Assembly (NCBI RefSeq): GCF_001649575.2
Contig: NC_051441.1
Location: 14,881,130-14,945,129 of the forward strand
Direction: 5' to 3'
From: Kryptolebias marmoratus
Lineage: Eukaryota; Chordata; Actinopteri; Cyprinodontiformes; Rivulidae
DNA: 64,000 nt
Under the pieces are notes generated by a model. The model was not told the DNA's origin, searched no databases, and saw only the letters and a list, made by a program, of their open reading frames with translations. The translations under genes and the position numbers were made by a program. Within the stretch, counting starts at the first letter, position 1. Each line of letters starts with the position of its first letter. Of this stretch, positions 61,801 through 64,000 are shown in pieces.

Positions 61801-63862
61801 GTGCAAGCACTGCCTGGGTGCTGTGGTGTACTTGTGTCATTTTTATGTGTAATAGGTATGTCTTTGCTCGTATTTCTTAAGTCTCGTCTACACAGAAACA
61901 TGGTTTCTCCAGAACGATCTTTTCATTCATCATTTTTAACAGAAATCCCCAAATTCTATAGCAACTCCGCCTGAATGTGACTCTGTCACACTGCCGTGAA
62001 AATACACCAAGAACGAGGTGCAACACATGGAGCATGCACGTGAAGCTTGCACGCCAAAAAGCAGCACTCCCTCGGGTCGCAGCGTAGGTTACAGGTGGGG
62101 CTAAGACATCTTGGTTTTCAGAAGGTTTTGGTTTGGCTGCCCACATAAATGCAAGGGCGGCATTTTGCATGGTTCTCTGGAACCTGTTTTCAACAAAATA
62201 TTCTTTTGAGGCTCCTCAAACACTTTGTGTTGACGCAAGGGTGAAACAATTTAACAAGAAAACGAACAAAAAACTACATTTCACAGTTCGCTTTGGACGC
62301 CCCTTATCTGTCTCATTAGAGCTGCAGATCAGTGGCGTATTTTTTTGTTTTCTCGGAAAATGTACTGTTTAATTATGATATTGTTCACAATCTCATGCGG
62401 TTGCTGCGGTGCGAATGTTGCATTGTCGGAGTATACGTGGCTTTGTAAGAGTACTAACAACGTTTGCATGGCTTTTTTTTTTTATATATATAATTACACA
62501 TTATGTACTGTCTGATCACATGATGTGTACTTAAAAGACCAACATTTTCTACTGATGTGCAAGTTGCTGGTGTGGGTCTGGTTTGGACTTCGCTTGAAGA
62601 CAAGAGGACAAATTGTCAGACTAAGATATGCCCCGGTGTAGAGCAACAGGGAGTACTACCATAAAGAAGAAGATCCAGAAAATGGGACACAACACCATGG
62701 CTGGATGCTCTCAGAAAACGACGATGTGGACATTACCTCAGGCTCACAGAAGAAAACGGTGGCGAACGTCGCAGATATGCTGCATCAAAATCCATCCAGT
62801 ATGTAAGAACAAAAGGCCAGACAAATATGCCAAAATACGTGGCAAATTACAAAACGATGCCAATAACTGTTTCAGTCTGTGTCTCGTGCAAATCTTGAGT
62901 CACTCTTGATTATCATCTGGGAATTTCAGCAGATGAATCAGCATTAACTTTCCACATTAGGTTTTAATGATTTTGTCTTTCAATTTTGGAGATCTGCAGA
63001 TATATATTTTTTTCTTTGTAACTGCAGCACTTTTTTTTTCTTCTTTTTTTCTTTTATCTCGTAAACCATGCAGCTTTCGGCACAACGTGACATCACATGG
63101 CGCTTCATTCAGTTTTTACCCGTCAGATGAGGAAACGGCAAATTAGGAAATAAAGCCACAAACAGGATAAACCACGAGTCTGTTGGAAGTGCTTCATGAC
63201 ATGCATGTATAAATATTAGAGATGAAATGAAACCTTTGTGTTCCTCAGGTGTGGTAATTGTTGTTCTCTCACTGTACCTGTTAACATAAAAAAAAAAAAA
63301 CCTTCCTGGTCTGGATAAAGAGGAACTTTTTAAAAGCTTACATCAGTTTATCTTTTGTTATTTAACTGACATGACCTTTGGATTTATCCAAAACAAATTC
63401 CTCTAAGGGGGCAAAAAGGTATCTCAAATTTGATTGGTTTGTATCTCGTCATAATGGATCATACGGCAGTGTAGCTTATGAGAGATAACACTCATATTTA
63501 CTTTTCATGCCTTCTGGTGAACTTTTCCTTTCACCTGGTTGTTGTTTCACATTATTTTTTTTCAGCCCAGTTCATTGTTCCTAATCCAGTTATTCTGAAA
63601 ACAGTGGGGTTACAGTAAGAGGAACTTGACTCATTCCCAGTCAGTGTTGCTACATGACAGAATCTACTTTCAGTATTAAAATATGAAAATGAAGACATTT
63701 TGACTTTGTTTTATTATCAACTGTCGTGTAAGTGGTACATTTGGTTTACCATGCTTTCATTTTCACTTACTCTGATTCCACTGATGGGTAATAACTTGTT
63801 TGGCTTGTAAATATAACAATGTGCATATACATACAGTAACTGGTACAATCCTCCCGGACATT

Positions 63863-64000
63863 ACAGGTGCTGGTCATAAAATTAGAATATCATGAAAAAG
63901 TAGATTGATTTCAGTAATTCCATTTAAAAAGTGAAACTTGTATATTATATTCATACATTACATACAAACTCATATATTTCAAATGTTTATTTCGTTTAAT
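63863..64000 (+). mobile_element. Teleost interspersed repeat, cut by the window end
   Basis: From acaggtgctggtcataaaat onward (then agaatatcatgaaaaagtag, gaaacttgtatattatattc and catatatttcaaatgtttat) the sequence follows a very common fish repeat consensus. It starts abruptly after unique sequence and runs off the right edge. The class is not assigned here; it is probably a non-autonomous DNA element. Confidence 0.75.

Larger units (their letters stand above)
56311..63862. other. Non-coding sequence upstream of SOCS1
   Basis: I see no gene here. Open frames such as 61158-61505 and 62628-62909 lack recognised domains and splice context. The stretch includes homopolymers (56428-56447 T), an assembly gap, microsatellites and AT-rich unique sequence. 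It may hold SOCS1 enhancers, but nothing in the sequence alone proves that. Confidence 0.55.

Noticed and set aside
62628..62909. 93-codon basic open frame
   Set aside because: No family resemblance and no splice partners; left as non-coding.

Overview
The window is teleost nuclear DNA, most likely from a spiny-rayed fish. It has compact introns, many AC/GT microsatellites, fish-type MITE and LINE fragments and a 25-N assembly gap. It holds the conserved vertebrate block CIITA - DEXI - CLEC16A - SOCS1, equivalent to human 16p13.13. All four genes were identified by reading the translated exons against family sequences I know; no database search was run.

Layout. (1) 1-7,400: the 3' part of CIITA (+), from the exon that opens just before the NACHT Walker A motif to the last leucine-rich-repeat exon, 3' UTR and poly(A) signal; the N-terminal exons were not found in the window and should lie to the left. 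(2) 7,400-11,272: a short intergenic stretch and DEXI (-), tail-to-tail with CIITA. (3) 11,273-12,155: a head-to-head promoter interval shared by DEXI and CLEC16A. (4) 12,156-48,860: CLEC16A (+), 24 coding exons that join in frame to 1,120 codons, including a 6-nt microexon. Two LINE tails, a Harbinger-like relic and several dispersed repeats sit in its introns. (5) 48,860-53,530: non-coding interval with an element bounded by perfect 26-bp inverted repeats. (6) 53,530 to about 56,310: SOCS1 (-), a single coding exon with a uORF that overlaps its start codon, and an upstream region with a TATA box, a GAS-like site and an ISRE. (7) 56,310-64,000: no gene recognised.

How the genes relate. CIITA is the NLR-type coactivator that switches on MHC class II genes in response to interferon-gamma. 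SOCS1 is the JAK/STAT feedback inhibitor that shuts that response down, and its putative promoter carries interferon-type motifs. CLEC16A is a cytosolic/endolysosomal protein of the mitophagy/autophagy pathway (Drosophila Ema family). DEXI is a small membrane-anchored protein whose human promoter is contacted by CLEC16A intronic enhancers.

I found no credible new gene system. The strongest observations concern RNA processing and translation control: the CLEC16A microexon with SRRM4-type signals, AC repeats placed directly behind many 5' splice sites (one intron has AC and GT tracts at opposite ends), and the SOCS1 uORF. Fish-specific charged insertions in CIITA are also worth a look.
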